Of a stretch of 64,000 bases of DNA, positions 34,501 through 47,060 are shown one piece after another. Numbering within the stretch: the first letter of the stretch is position 1; each line of letters starts with the position of its first letter. Where the stretch lies: positions 87,883-151,882 of the forward strand of contig NW_022985472.1 in NCBI RefSeq assembly GCF_010093595.1, read 5' to 3'. The notes below the pieces were generated by a model, which had not been told where the DNA came from, searched no databases, and saw only the letters and a program-made list of their open reading frames with translations. A program made the position numbers and the translations under genes. This DNA is from Mytilinidion resinicola. Lineage: Eukaryota > Ascomycota > Dothideomycetes > Mytilinidiales > Mytilinidiaceae.

Positions 34501-37500
34501 GCTAGCTCTAAATAGGAGCCTGTTCTAAAGGCGCATGCTCTAGGCTGTAATACAGTAGTGCTATACTATAGAGGATTTAGCCCTAGTTAAGGCGGAGTTT
34601 TAAGGTAATAGAGAGCAGTAGGCTTAGCTAGCCTATATAGGCTCTAAAGGGGCACGCTCTATTATAAAAAAGGGCTATAATACTAGAAAAAAGGGGATAG
34701 AACCCTTTATAAGTAGTTCCGTTATAAAGGGTTAGAGGTGTATTAGAAACGCTAATAAGTGCTGTAGAAACGTCGGCCTTTAGTTATAACCTTAGAATAG
34801 AGGGCAAGTTTACTTAAGGCTTAGGGGCCGGAACTCCGTAAGATAGAAAAGGCACCCCGTTTATAAGCGGTTCCTGGTAATGCCTTGCCCGTAATAGATA
34901 GAGGAGGAGTTGCTATTTTAGCAAGTAAAGCTAAGGTAGAAAATAGGGGGAAGCTATAGACGTGGTAAAGGCAATATATTTCGGTATTCTCTTCTAGAAA
35001 GGCATTTAATTTAGGAATAGTGCCCGGAAAAGGGCCTAGCCGCGTATATTATAGTAAGTATACCCGGGGGCTATGCTTTAGTCCTAGCGAATAAGCGGCT
35101 AGTATTAATACCGGTGCTGCTATCGCTCACCCTTGCTTTATCTAGCTCACCCTTACCTTACCCTGCTTACTTTCGCCTTACCTATTGCTTACCCTTAAAG
35201 CGGCCACGCTTACTCGGAGAAATAGACGTAGACTCTAGTAAGGTTAAGATCTGGGTGTAATTTATAGAGTAATAAAAGGAAAGCTATATCCTGCTATAAC
35301 TACTAGGTTATATTAGCAGCTGCTTATATATAATAGAACCGAAGAGCTAAAAAAAATAGTAAAATTAAGGTTTTTATAGCTAGCCTAGTAGATATTACTA
35401 AGGCACTTTAACTAAAGAAAAAGCTTAGCAATAAAAAGATCTAGAAGAAGCTACCTACTTAAACTAGAAATAAATACCTTATATTTACGCTGTTACAGTC
35501 TTAGGCGGTAGAATTACCCTAGCTAGCTCGGGCAGGTAGGTAGAAGTAATAACTAAATTTACTACGTGTTCTATAATATACGGCAGGCAGGCGGGTTAAA
35601 TAATAAGACGTAGCTTAAAGAGCTATAAAAAGGCAGGGCGGCGGTTAGCAGGTATACTCCTGCTAAGGCTCGCATAGGCCCTTATAATAAGGCCTCTCGC
35701 CGGGTCCTAATATTACATGTTACGCTGTATAGTAAGCTTTACCGTTTAAGCCGTAATATACGCTAAGGAAAGCTAATAAACTGCCCCTACTATAAGGCCC
35801 CGGAATTAAATATATAATTAACCTAAAATATACAGTAAAAGGTAAAAAAGTAGAGGTTTTTTAAAGCCTTTTATATAGTATATTAAAAAAAGAACTCTTA
35901 GTTCTATATTATATACTAACTAACCTGCTAAATAAAAACTTTATATAGGTAAGTAATTTTACTACTACTGCACTAGTGCTTTTTATCTATAAGCTAGAAA
36001 AAGGCCTATAATTTTATATAGACTACTAGGCCCTAAACTAAATTATAAAAAAGAATTACTACCTACTACTACTTATTTAAGAGATCCTTACCTAGATTAG
36101 TAAGGCTAAATAGTTTACTAAGCTAGATATCTCTATAACTTTCTACTAGATTTATATTAAAGTAAAAAATAAATAGAAAACTATATTCTATATATAGTAT
36201 AGATTATATAAGTAGATAGTAACCCTGTTTAGTTTTATAGGGGCCCTAAGCACCTTCTAGAAGTATATTAACTAGGCCCTATAAAAGCTATTAAATAAGT
36301 TCTACTTAGTATATATAGATAATATACTAATATATATAAATAGATCCTAAAAGGAGTACTATAAGTAAGTGCGCTAAGTGCTAAGTAGGCTAGATAAAGC
36401 CGGCCTCTAGCTAGATATTAGGAAGTGTAAATTTAAAATAATATATATAAAGTACCTTAGGTTTATTATTAAGGTTAAAAAGGGTACCTAAATAGACCTA
36501 GATAAAGTAAAAGTAGTATAGGAATAGTAAGCGCCTATATTAGTAAAGGAAGTATAGAGTTTTATTAAATTTACTAACTTCTACTACTACTTTATTAAGG
36601 ACTTTTCTAAAATTATAATACCTCTTATTTAGCTTACTAGAAAGAATAATACCTTTTAATAGATAGAAAAAAAATAAAAAGTATTTAACTAACTAAAAAA
36701 AGCCTTTATAACTAAACTAATGCTAGTAAATTTTAACTTTAACTAGATAATAGTATTAGAAACAAACTTCTCTAGCTATATAGTTAGGGGAACCCTTTTA
36801 TAAGTAGATAATAAAGGTATTCTAAAAGCATGCGCTTATTTTTCTAAAAAAAACCTACCGGCTAAATATAACTATAAGATCTATAATAAGGAAATACTAG
36901 TAATTATCTAGTGCCTAGAAAAATAGAACTCTAAGCTATAATCTATATAAAAGTTTATAGTACTTACTAACTATAAAAACCTTAAATACTTTATATAACC
37001 CTAAAAGTTAAGCGAATAGTATATATAATAGTTTTTTATTCTTAGCCGCTATAATATAGATATCTAGTACCGCCCGGGCAAGGTAAATAAAAGGGCTAGC
37101 GCCCTTTTACAGCGGGAGCAAAATATACTATAGGATTATTAGAACGAACGCCTTAAGTACTAAGTATTTTAGCTACTTCCCTTTATAATAGCTAGCTACG
37201 TAGTAGCCGGGCTAGCCTAAGTTACTACCCTATTAAAAAGCCTTAAAGTATTCTAGTAATAGGGCCTGCAGGCAGATAAAAACTACTAGGCCTATATTAA
37301 GGCTGTATAGAATAAAAAATAAGCTTTTCCTTCTAAATTAAAGTTAAAAGTATTAATTACTAAGTGCTTACTATTAGCTAAAGAAGTACTAGCCTTTAGG
37401 AAATAGTTCTAGGTACTAGTATATAAACCTCTTTAAACTAAGTTAATATATAAAACTTATATATTCCTACTAGCAGAATATTTTAGAAAAAACCTTTTCT

Positions 37501-37674
37501 ATTCTATACTAGTAAGGAACTTTTTTTAGCTAGGTATATTATAGAATATTAGATAGTATATATAAAACTATAATATATATAAATAAACTAAGCTATAAAA
37601 GAAATAGAAATATAGCCTACTAAAGCTACTACTAGTTCCTAACTATATCTAGAAAAAGCTATTTATTAATTTTA

Positions 37675-38969
37675 GGGGGCTACTAATCGCACACCTTCTT
37701 TTTACTAATCGTACACCTTCTTCTTACTAATCGCACACCCCCTCCCCTTCTATCGCTTTACTACCTTATAATTAGCTCGGATTAACGCGGAGCTTCCTCC
37801 GGGTATTTACCTATACGTCTATCTATATATAATACTATATATAAGGCCGTACAGCCTTACGTACGGCTATATATATAGCTATACAAATTAGAAAGAATAT
37901 ATACCGATTTATATAGCCTTATATATAAGCCTAAGTCTAAGTATAGAATAGAAGTTCTATTCTAGAAGTGCCTATATACCTATAAGTATACTAAACCTAT
38001 TAAAACTTTACCTTATTATAGCTCCTTTATATTAAGCCTGGCTCCTCTATATTACTACCTATACCTACTCTATATACTAATCTATATACTTTTTAGTCTC
38101 CTTTTTATAGTTATACTCTGCAGGCGCTATAATATTTCTATAGCTTAGCGGCCGGCTTAATAACTTAGCAGTGCCCTTTTTAATACCTGCTAGACGCTAA
38201 AACCCTTTTAGATATACTTTTAGAGCTGTAATCTGTCGTAGAATATTTATACAGTTATCTTCTTATTCTATATAAGGTTAAGGCTAAGCACTATCTTACT
38301 TTTAAGCTCCTACTTTTTTCTATAGTACCTTATCCTTTGCACTAGGCGGCCGGCCGCGCTTTTTAGCTATAGGTGTTGCTATATGCGCTGCTATATACGC
38401 TGCTATATGCGCTGCTATATACGCTGCCGTAGATATTGCTATAAATATAGCTATAGGCCTAAGAAAGGCTAGATTAATATAAAAAAGATTAGCCGGTGTA
38501 GCTGTTAACTAATAGGTATTCCGAGTAATAGAAGCTGGATAAGGGACTATAGAAATAGGCGGTGCTAGCGGCGGAGCTATTAGTATGCGTTCTAAAGGTA
38601 TGCTTATATATCTATTCTATCTGGTTTACTACAGTATTTTACTAGGCCGTAGCCCTGCGCTAATACGTGCGCTTATAGAGCAATATGCGATACCTCTGCT
38701 ATAGCGTAGTACGCTAGCTATAGCGGGTGGAGGGCTATAGTAAGTGTATTATAGAAGGAGAGAAAAAGGATGTAATTAATTGCAATTAAGGCCGTATTTA
38801 GAGAGAGTATTTGGAATTAGTAAGCGACTTAAACAAGCGAATCGGAGGCCTTAGAGCACCCCTCCGGGCTAATTAGAATATAGTAAAGCAATAGAAAAGA
38901 AAGGGGTATACGATTAGTAAAAAGGGGGTATACGATTAGTAAAAAGGGGGTGTGCAATTAGTAGCCCCC
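37675..38969. mobile_element. TIR DNA transposon (hAT- or Mutator-like), 1295 bases, 8-bp target duplication
   Basis: Termini GGGGGCTACTAATCGCACAC and the reverse complement of GGTGTGCAATTAGTAGCCCC(C). TAATTTTA (37667-37674 and 38970-38977) is duplicated exactly at both sides. Inside each terminus a motif ACTAATCGYACACC recurs about three times. The interior has a 12-base tandem repeat (GCTATATGCGCT, 38383-38455) and on the minus strand an AT-hook-like KRGRPPSAKD, perhaps a remnant of a protein gene. It is the longest of at least three family members here. It is inserted in the integrase gene of the outer gypsy element. Confidence 0.8.
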
Positions 38970-39406
38970 TAATTTTATAATAAAGCTACCTAAAAGTAAA
39001 AAATATATAAACTTAATAGTAATTACTAACCGCCTAGGAAAAGGAATAATTCTTAAACCTCTACTATATATAAAAGCGGAGATAGTAGTATAGGCGTTTA
39101 TATAACTAGTTTTTGCTAACTATAGCTTTCTATTAGCTATAATATCTAACTAGGGGATATAGTTTATAGGCAACCTCTAGAAAAAAGTTTATAAAATTAT
39201 TAAAATTAAATAATAGTTATTAACAGCCTACTACCCCTAAATAAATAGAGCTATAGAATATATAAATAGTATAGTAGAAACCTACTTATATACCTAAGTA
39301 AACTACTAATAAAATAACTAGGCTAACTTCTACCCTATAGCCTAATTAGTAATTAATAGATAAAAAGCTATAACTATAGAAGTAAGCCCGTTCTTCCTAA
39401 GCTATA

Positions 39407-39926
39407 TATTATAACCCGTAACACGAACCACCCGAGCGCAGAAGCACTTGCGGAGATAAGAAAGCAGATAAGACTAATTACGCAGAACTAGGTTACGGGA
39501 CTAAAAGGGTTACGTATAGGACGTATTAGTATCTTAGATTCCCCCACAGACTGCTAGTAGATAGGAACGATCTAAGAATAGAAGTTATGCGATAGATTAG
39601 ACGGATTAGAAGGATTAGAGAGTAATTCTTAGAAGTAAGGTTGCGAGAGCAAGCACTAGAGGATTAGTGCCCGAGTGCAATAATCTAGACTAAGCTATAG
39701 ATTTCTTAGGATAGAGCTTTTATATATAGGGACGCTCCTTTGCATAAATAGGAACCTTATATTTAACTTAAGACTTTAATACTACCTATTAGAAGTAACA
39801 ACCCCGTTTTATACCTTAATTAATTATTACCTTACCTTTTAAAAACTATTGCGCCCTAATAACAACTTGCCTATACCCTGCTTTAGTGTAAAACACTGGA
39901 AGGTATAGAAGAAACGACCTGTTATA
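39407..39926 (+). repeat. 5' LTR of the nested gypsy element
   Basis: 520 bases beginning TATTATAACCCG (original TG probably mutated to TA) and ending GTTATA (original CA mutated to TA). In the first ~150 bases I count 18 differences from the 3' LTR, all transitions. Confidence 0.92.
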
Positions 39927-40129
39927 CTTTAAACACCGCTATATTAAAGAAGTTGTATACGGACGATTAATTAAAATAGCCCTACTAACCCCTTCGGGCA
40001 GCACAACTGCTGGACTAACCCTAACTATAACCGAAGTAGCAATATATATACAGGTGTTGCTTACACGAATATAAACACTAGAAGAAGCTAGTAATACTAA
40101 GAATAAGGAGATTATAGCCCTATAGGGAA

Positions 40130-41350
40130 ATCTCTAGACTGTTTAAAAAGAGCTTACTACTACTAGAGTAGTTAGCTATAAAGGCTATAAAATAAATAAA
40201 CCCGAAGAGTTTACTAGGGAAAAAGGACCTTTGCGAGCGTTTATAACGTAGATAAGGCTATACCTGCGCATAAACTAAAGCAACCTTAAATTCGAATCGG
40301 ATAAGGTCTATATAGCAGCCACCTTCTTAAAGAAAAAAGCTTTTAACTAGTTTAACCTAATACTTACAGACTGGCTTAGCAACGCCGACGCAGATAATTA
40401 GAAACTAGAAACTAATATTATATTTAGCAACTATAGATACTTCGAGTTAGCACTATAAATAACTTTCGGAGACACTAATAAAGAACGGACCGCAGAACAG
40501 AAAATTGCAGTTTTAAAGCAGAAGGGCTTAACCAGCCGCTATACTTTAGAATTTATATAAATCGCGTCTAAGCTATTATAGGGAGATAAAGCTCTACAAG
40601 TATAGTACTACAGAGGTCTTAAAGAAAATATTAAGAATAAAATTATATAAGGCGAGAGGCCTCTAATACTCTATAAACTCGAAGAAATAGTAATATAGAT
40701 TAATAGTCGACAGTATAAACAACAACTAGAACAAGCGGATAAAAAAGGACTTCGTCCCTACGCCTAACTAGCTAGACCAAAACTAAGAGTAACCAACCGC
40801 AACTACGGAGATTGCATAGAAATTAATATTATAAAACAACGCAATAACTAGAAGGGTAGACTAATTACTAATAAAAAGAGGCAAGAAAAAAGGCGCAATA
40901 GCGTATACCTATTGTGCAGAGAACAGGGACACTTCGCGAATAAGTGCTCTAGGAATACCCGAACAGCAGCAGTTATAGTAAAGCTAAATATAGACTGCTA
41001 CAATTCTATATTATAGACCGCGTGCTATAATAACAACTGCTTTACCTATTAGTTAGATAAGTAGGTAATAGGGCACTATCTAATACAGAGGATAAAAGGA
41101 TATACTATTGCTATAATAAGAAACGAAGAGTATAATAGCAACCTTATAGATAACTACTACGCCGATATAGAAGTTAAAAGTATAGAGATTAACTACCTAT
41201 TAGAGACGGATAAGGTGTTCTAGATAATTAAACCGCGATTAAAACCCCGAACCGGCGTACCCGAGCTACAGGACAACAGCGAAACTAAGTTACTAGACAC
41301 GGAAGCACAGGTTAATAAAGTTGTAGCCACGTATAAATAAAGCGCAAGAG
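40130..41350 (+). pseudogene. gag of the nested gypsy element, RIPed
   Basis: Encodes a capsid-like region (frame around 40200-40750 with FNLILTDWL-like and AL..GL segments) and a CCHC zinc knuckle near 40900-40950 whose first Cys reads Tyr (Y-x2-C-x4-H-x4-C: LLCREQGHFANKC). The knuckle binds RNA in functional Gag. Stops are TAG/TAA. Confidence 0.65.
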
Positions 41351-42179
41351 AAATTCTTGCACGCTTTAATAAAGGATAAAAAGCGCAAGAGGCTAAAAAC
41401 GCTATAGCGGGCGCAGAGCTAAGAGCACTAGCTAGTTACTAATTCCTAAAAGCTATAGGAAGAGTTACAGAATAGCTTGCCAGAGAAGAAGAAGTGAAAA
41501 TAGCTGCAGCCGCAGGAATATTAACAATAGCAACTATTAGCGCAGGAACCCGCGCAGGATTAGATATATTAGAAGGCCTAAGCCGCAATATTAGGCAAGA
41601 ACTAGATAATAAATTACCTGTTAAAGACAGTAAGAAGTACTATAATAGTAATAAAAATCGCGAACTAGAAAAGTAGTTTAGTAACAGAGAATTTAGTATA
41701 GGACTAGAGCGGGAACCGCTAGAGCTATATAAAAAACAAACTAAGATCGAGATCTATAGAGCTTTACACCCTATTAGTAAAATAGGTATCTATAGTAAGG
41801 AAAATAAACGGCTGGATAGAAACTACCTACTTTATAAACAGATATCTTAGGTATTATATATTAAAGATAAATACGATAAGCACGTAATATATAAGAAATA
41901 TCGAGAATAGTACCTATATTAGATAAGATATTATATTATTATGCAACTAGTACTGTTTAAGAAAACAAAGCACTATATTAGAGGTAAGAAAGATAAATTT
42001 ATAGGAGTAGCTACTATAGTTCTAGACCCTTAGTACCTAATAGAATATAGGAAAGGTAAAAACTAGTAAATATACTACTAGGACTTATATCTAGTATATT
42101 GCAAAACAAAACATATAAACTATTAGCTATAAGAATAGCTAAAAAACGAGCAGGCGCTTAAGTAATAGAATAGCTAGAG

Positions 42180-45100
42180 CAGCTAAGAACAAGGTTCTAT
42201 AGAGCAGCCACGGACAAAGGAACGCAAACCGCGACTATCGCCACTCTGGTGGGAAAAGCCTATATCGCAGAAAAAGGAAGAAACCCGGCAACGCAGCCTA
42301 ACTCTATTCCTATTCAGAACTATAAACACGTAATCCTATCGGTTAAGATTAGTAGAAACCCGGTAAGAGTACTACTAAACAGTAGCGCGCAGGGAAATTT
42401 TATATTCTATAACTTTATTAAGAGAAACTAGATCCCTTAGCAATAGAAAAATAGACCTTATAAACTATATACAGTAGATAGTATATCTATACAACACGGT
42501 AATAGGCAGGTAACTATAGAAACTTAACTAGGTGTTATATAGATTAAAGAATATAGAGAAACTATTAGCATGGATATAACTAATACAGCGAGATATAATA
42601 TAATCTTAGGTATACTATAGCTAAAGCAGCATAACCCCTAAGTTAATTAGAAGTCTAGTAAAGTAAGGATTTAATTAGAAAGCGGACTAAAAAGCACCCC
42701 GCGCTAAAATAAGCCTAAGCAAAAATAAGATATTAATATAGATATCTTAAGAGGCAAGAAGGCCTAAGGAGAAGACAGGGCAGCGAGCTAATAGTAGCCT
42801 AGACCCCTAAGCAGCCGGCAGTTAGCTAAGGCAGTAAAAGCACTAAACGTGCTAGAAGAATATAATAAATTTAAAGGAATTTTTATAGAAAAGGTTTAGG
42901 ATATATTACTAAAGCACTAACCTTAGGATTACTATATTCCCCTAGTACTAGGCAAATAACTGCAGTTCGGACTAATCTACTTACTAGCCTAGAGCAAACT
43001 GGAAGTGCTGGAAAAATACCTGGAAAAGAACCTAAAGCAAGGATTTATTAGACTATTAGAATTGCCCGCAGGTTACCCTATAATATTCGTCCTAAAACTA
43101 AATAGTAAGCTACGCCTTTATATAAACTACAGGCAACTAAATAAGATTATAATTAAAAACCGCTATCTATTACCTTTAATCTCCGAACTTAAAAACTAAC
43201 TATATAAGGCTAAGTATTTTACAAAGATAGACCTACGCGAAGGGTACTATCTAATTAGAATAAGAGAAGGAGAAGAGTAGAAGACGGCTTTTAGAACTTA
43301 ATACAGATACTTTAAGTATATAGTAATACTGTTCGGGCTTACTAACGCGCTAGTAATATTCTAAGCAGTAGTTAACTTAGCGCTAAGAGGCTACTTAAAT
43401 CGGTTTATAGTAGTATACCTTAATAATATCCTTATATACTTAGAAACGCTAAGTAAATACAGGATATACGTGCGAAAAGTGCTTAAAAAACTTAAGGAAT
43501 ACAACCTTGCGGTAAACCCGGATAAGTATAAGTTCTATAAGCAGAAAGTTAGATTCCTAGGATGCGTTATTAGTCCAGGACAGATTAAGATAAAAGAAGG
43601 CAAGGTGTCCTCTATCTAAGAATAGCCAGAGCCCGCGAATTTAAAGGAACTATAGTTGTTTCTAGGGTTAGCTAATTACTATAGGCAGTTTATTAAGGGC
43701 TACTCGAAAATTACAGAGCTACTTATAGAACTTACTAGGAAGGATATTAAATATAGATAGACCTTAGAAGCGCAGAGCGTATTTAATAAGTTAAAAGTAT
43801 AATTCGCCTTAAAACCAGTGTTAGTAATCTTTAATCTACAGAAACCAGTTACTATTAAAAGTAATGCGTTAAATAAAGTATTAGGAGCAATACTTAACTA
43901 ACTAAATAAATAAGGGAAACTACACCCTATAGCGTTCTACTTACAGAAGCTAAGCCTAGCTAAGCTAAACTATAATATCTATAATAAGGAACTGCTAGCT
44001 ATAGTAGAAGTATTTAGTTAATAGAGAGTTTATCTTAAAGGAGCAGTATATATAATATAGGTGTATATAGACTATAAAAACCTAATATACTTTATAATAA
44101 CTAAGGAGTTGAATAGAAGACAGGTAAAATAGTTAGAAAAACTAGGAACCTTTAATTTTAGGATTATATACTAAAAAGGATCTAAAAACGCTTATATAGA
44201 CGTACTTAGCCGAAGGCCGGACTATATAGAAGGAGCCGGAAAGACCAGGTAGTCTATACTTAGGGAGAGAAGTCCAGGAACCCTTAAATTTAACCACGTA
44301 TAAGCAGCAGCTTCTTATAGGTCCGAGGACAATAAGTAGTATAGATAAATTAAGGCAGCTTAGAAACTAGATTAAAAGAGCCGGGATTTAGCAGGTTATA
44401 ACTGGTAAAGTTTGCGCCCAGAACCTATAAACTAAAAACACAAAGAAATCTAGAACGGTATTATTACCTTATAGGATAAGATATTTGTGCCTAAAACCTT
44501 ATAAAAAAAGCTTATTAAGGAATTCTATAGTATACTAATACACGGGCACTAGGGAGTGGAAAAGATACGGGAAAGAATTGTAAGAACATTCTATTTCCCC
44601 GGACTTCGGAAAGTAACGGAGAAAATTGTATATAAATGCGAGTGTATAAAGAATAAGTCGGTATAACACGTACTGTACGGACTAATAAAGAGTTCCTCTA
44701 CACCGGAAAAAGCATAGAAATCTATTATATAGGACTTTATAGTTAAGCTACTATAGTCTATTAAACCTATAACAGGTATAAAGTATAACGCAATATTAGT
44801 AGTTACGGACTAACTAACTAAATACGCATACTTTATCCCTTACTAAGAAGTATTAACAGCAGAAGATCTGGCCTACGCTTTTTTAAAGTACGTTGTTAGC
44901 AACCACGGGCTACCCTAGGAAATAATTTTAGACCGAGATAAGCTCTTTATATTAAAATTCTGGCAGACCCTTACTGCACAACTAGGAACAAAGTATAAGC
45001 TTTCCACGGTGTTTTACCCTTAGACGGACGGGTAAATAGAAAGGCTTAATTAGACTTTAGAATAGTACCTATAATACTATATTAATTATAGGCAGGATAA

Positions 45101-45890
45101 TTAGGTATTACTACTACTAATAGCCCAATTCGCCTATAATAGTGTATCTATAGAGATAATAAAGGTATTACCCTTTTTTATAAACTATAGTTTTAATCTA
45201 GAGGTATATTAAAAACCCTAACTTAATAGTATAAGGGCCTAGAGGGCACTGCTATTAGTTAAAAATATTAAAGAGCTATAGAGACAGCTCTTAATAGATA
45301 TCTAATTCCTAATGCTAAGGTTAGCAAGATATTATAATTAACACCGGAGTGTTGCACTAACCTATAAAAGAGGGGATAGAGTCTACCTACTCTATAAAAA
45401 TATTAAAATAAAACAACTAAGCACAAAGTTAGACTATATTAAAATTAGACTATTCGAAATATAGGATGTTATTAGCCTAGTAAACTATAAGCTTAGGCTA
45501 CCTAACAGGATGAAAATACACCTGGTCTTCTATATATTGCTACTAGAACCCGCACTACCTAATACTAAGCTAGAAAACAATATAGAGGTTAATAATAATA
45601 ATAAATATAAGGTTAAGTAAATCCTAGATTCCCGGTAATATAGTTAGCAAAAGGAGTACCTAATTAAGTAGAAAGGATACAGCACCTTTAAGAATATATA
45701 GGAACCGGTTAAAAGTTTAGTAAACTGTTAGGAACTCCTGCAGTAGTTTTACCGCTAGAATCTAGAGCAGCCTAAAAAGACAGTAATAGCGCACTGTTTA
45801 ACTAGAAAGGATTAAGGGGATCTAAAAACAGATTGCGACTGTTATATAATTAGAATATATAGCTTCGAAAGAGACAACTAGGAGTGCCCG
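42180..45890 (+). pseudogene. pol of the nested gypsy element (PR-RT-RH-IN-chromodomain), RIPed
   Basis: Protease: VRVLLNSSAQGNFI at ~42365, where the catalytic DSG reads NSS. Reverse transcriptase: GYPIIFV and LRLYINYRQLNKI (43070-43150), FTKIDLREGYYLI (43220), and the YxDD box at ~43415 reads YLNN. RNase H: LHPIAFYLQKL...NYNIYNKELLAI (43920-44000). Integrase: HGHQGVEKIRE-like zinc region (44535), core with ILDRDKLF (44930) and STVFYPQTDGQIERLNQ-like segment (45005-45050). C-terminal chromodomain: YKVKQILDSRQYS (45610) through NCQELLQQF (45725). Chromodomain gypsy elements target heterochromatin in other fungi. Several catalytic acidic residues are Asn or Lys, typical of G-to-A change, so the enzyme set is dead. 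Confidence 0.85.
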
Positions 45891-45963
45891 GCACACCCGA
45901 AAAGAAAGAAGAATACCCGACAGTCCCTGAGGCAGAAGGTAAGCCTTCCAGCTCGGCACGCTC

Positions 45964-46227
45964 TTATTCTTTTTGCTTAGCCTCTTTCCGGTCTTCCTTT
46001 TCTATTTCCTCTAAGTTGGAAAACCTATAATAAAGTATTTTAGAACAATATTTAGTTAGTAAACGCTTCTGCTTTTGCAGACGGAAGGATTTAGCTAGAA
46101 GCTTGCGCGCCGCCTCGGCTGCAGCCTTTTTCTTCTCCTTAAAACGGCGAATATTACAATCTAGCTTTAATACTAATAAGTTAGGAAATTCTATAGGATA
46201 GAATAAGATATCTATAAATAGAAGCAC
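45964..46227 (-). CDS. Antisense ORF near the 3' end of the gypsy element, 87 codons
   Basis: Minus-strand frame between the end of pol and the 3' LTR: a hydrophobic start followed by a strongly basic and acidic helical stretch (RRFKEKKKAAAEAARKLLAK and IEKEDRKEAKQKE). It is the longest stop-free frame in the whole element although everything around it is riddled with stops. I believe antisense ORFs with similar Arg/Lys/Leu-rich helices adjoin some other fungal gypsy elements, but I cannot verify this here. The Met at 46227 may not be the original start; upstream sequence is RIPed. Confidence 0.4.
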   Translation of the reverse strand: MLLFIDILFYPIEFPNLLVLKLDCNIRRFKEKKKAAAEAARKLLAKSFRLQKQKRLLTKYCSKILYYRFSNLEEIEKEDRKEAKQKE

Positions 46228-46540
46228 TAATACTAAAAATATTATATACCCTACTAACCTTTATATATTCCCTATACTAAGTATTGCCTTTAAGAACCTT
46301 ATAGAGCAGGCTATTAGTAGAATAGCAAGAATAGAATAGTATTTTAATTCTAAGCTTTATAGAGCAATTAGACAAAAGGTTACGTTGCAGGGACTTCTTA
46401 GATTTTAGAACTTTAGGTATTATAAAGGAAGAAATAGAACAGTATAATAATAACCTAGCAGATAGGGTATTGCCAGCTATTTATCCGAAACCCTACTATA
46501 GAATTACTTTCGGGCCGAAAGCCTTAGAAGGGGGAGCGAG

Positions 46541-47060
46541 TGTTATAACCTGTAATATAAACCACCCGAGCGCAGAGGCACTTACGGAAATAAAAAAGCA
46601 GATAAGACTAATTATACAGAACTAGGTTACAGGACTAAAAGAGTTATATATAGAACGTATTAGTATCTTAGATTCCCCTACGGACTGCTAGTAGATAGGA
46701 ACAATCTAAGAATAGAAGTCACGCGATAGATTAGACGGATTAGAAGGATTAGAGAGTAATTCTTAGAAGTAAGGTCGCGAGAGTAAGCACTAGAGGATTA
46801 GTGCCCGAGTGCAATAATCTAGACTAAGCTATAGATTTCTTAGGACAGAGCTTTTATATATAGGGACGCTCCTTTATATAAATAAGAACCTTATGTTTAA
46901 CTTAAGACTTTAATACTACCTATTAGAAGTAATAACCCCGTTTTATACCTTAATTAATTATTGCCTTACCTTTTAAAGACTATTGCGCCCCGACGACGAC
47001 TTGCCTATACCCTGCTTTAGTGTAAGACACTGGAAGGTATAGAAGAAACGACCCGTTATA
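46541..47060 (+). repeat. 3' LTR of the nested gypsy element
   Basis: 520 bases starting TGTTATAACC, with the canonical TG preserved, and ending GTTATA. It follows the polypurine tract directly and is followed by the CTATA duplication. Confidence 0.92.

Larger units (their letters stand above)
27557..35279. other. Heavily RIPed repeat DNA with dead unnamed frames
   Basis: TpA-saturated over its whole length, apart from listed frames. 28600-29700 and 32900-33200 carry stretches with TAG/TAA-only stops on one strand but no family can be named. 32517-32575 has a 12-base tandem repeat (GGTTTATTCTTG-like), which on the minus strand would read KPKNKPENEPGNKP. Confidence 0.35.
39407..47060 (+). mobile_element. 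Complete Ty3/gypsy chromovirus, 7654 bases, nested in the outer element
   Basis: Two LTRs of exactly 520 bases are flanked by the 5-base duplication CTATA (39402-39406 and 47061-47065). A polypurine tract (AGAAGGGGGAGCGAG, 46526-46540) abuts the 3' LTR. Between them lie, in gypsy order, gag, protease, reverse transcriptase, RNase H, integrase and a C-terminal chromodomain. The coding frame is broken by many TAG/TAA codons, so the copy is not autonomous. Its LTRs differ only by transitions in the part I aligned. It sits inside the integrase region of another gypsy element, and so is the younger of the two. Confidence 0.92.

Noticed and set aside
15656..35279. A giant mobile element with a tyrosine-recombinase captain, or a secondary-metabolite cluster, in the long RIPed block
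   Set aside because: I looked for recognisable tyrosine-recombinase, polyketide synthase, NRPS and helicase motifs in the traceable frames and found none that were convincing.
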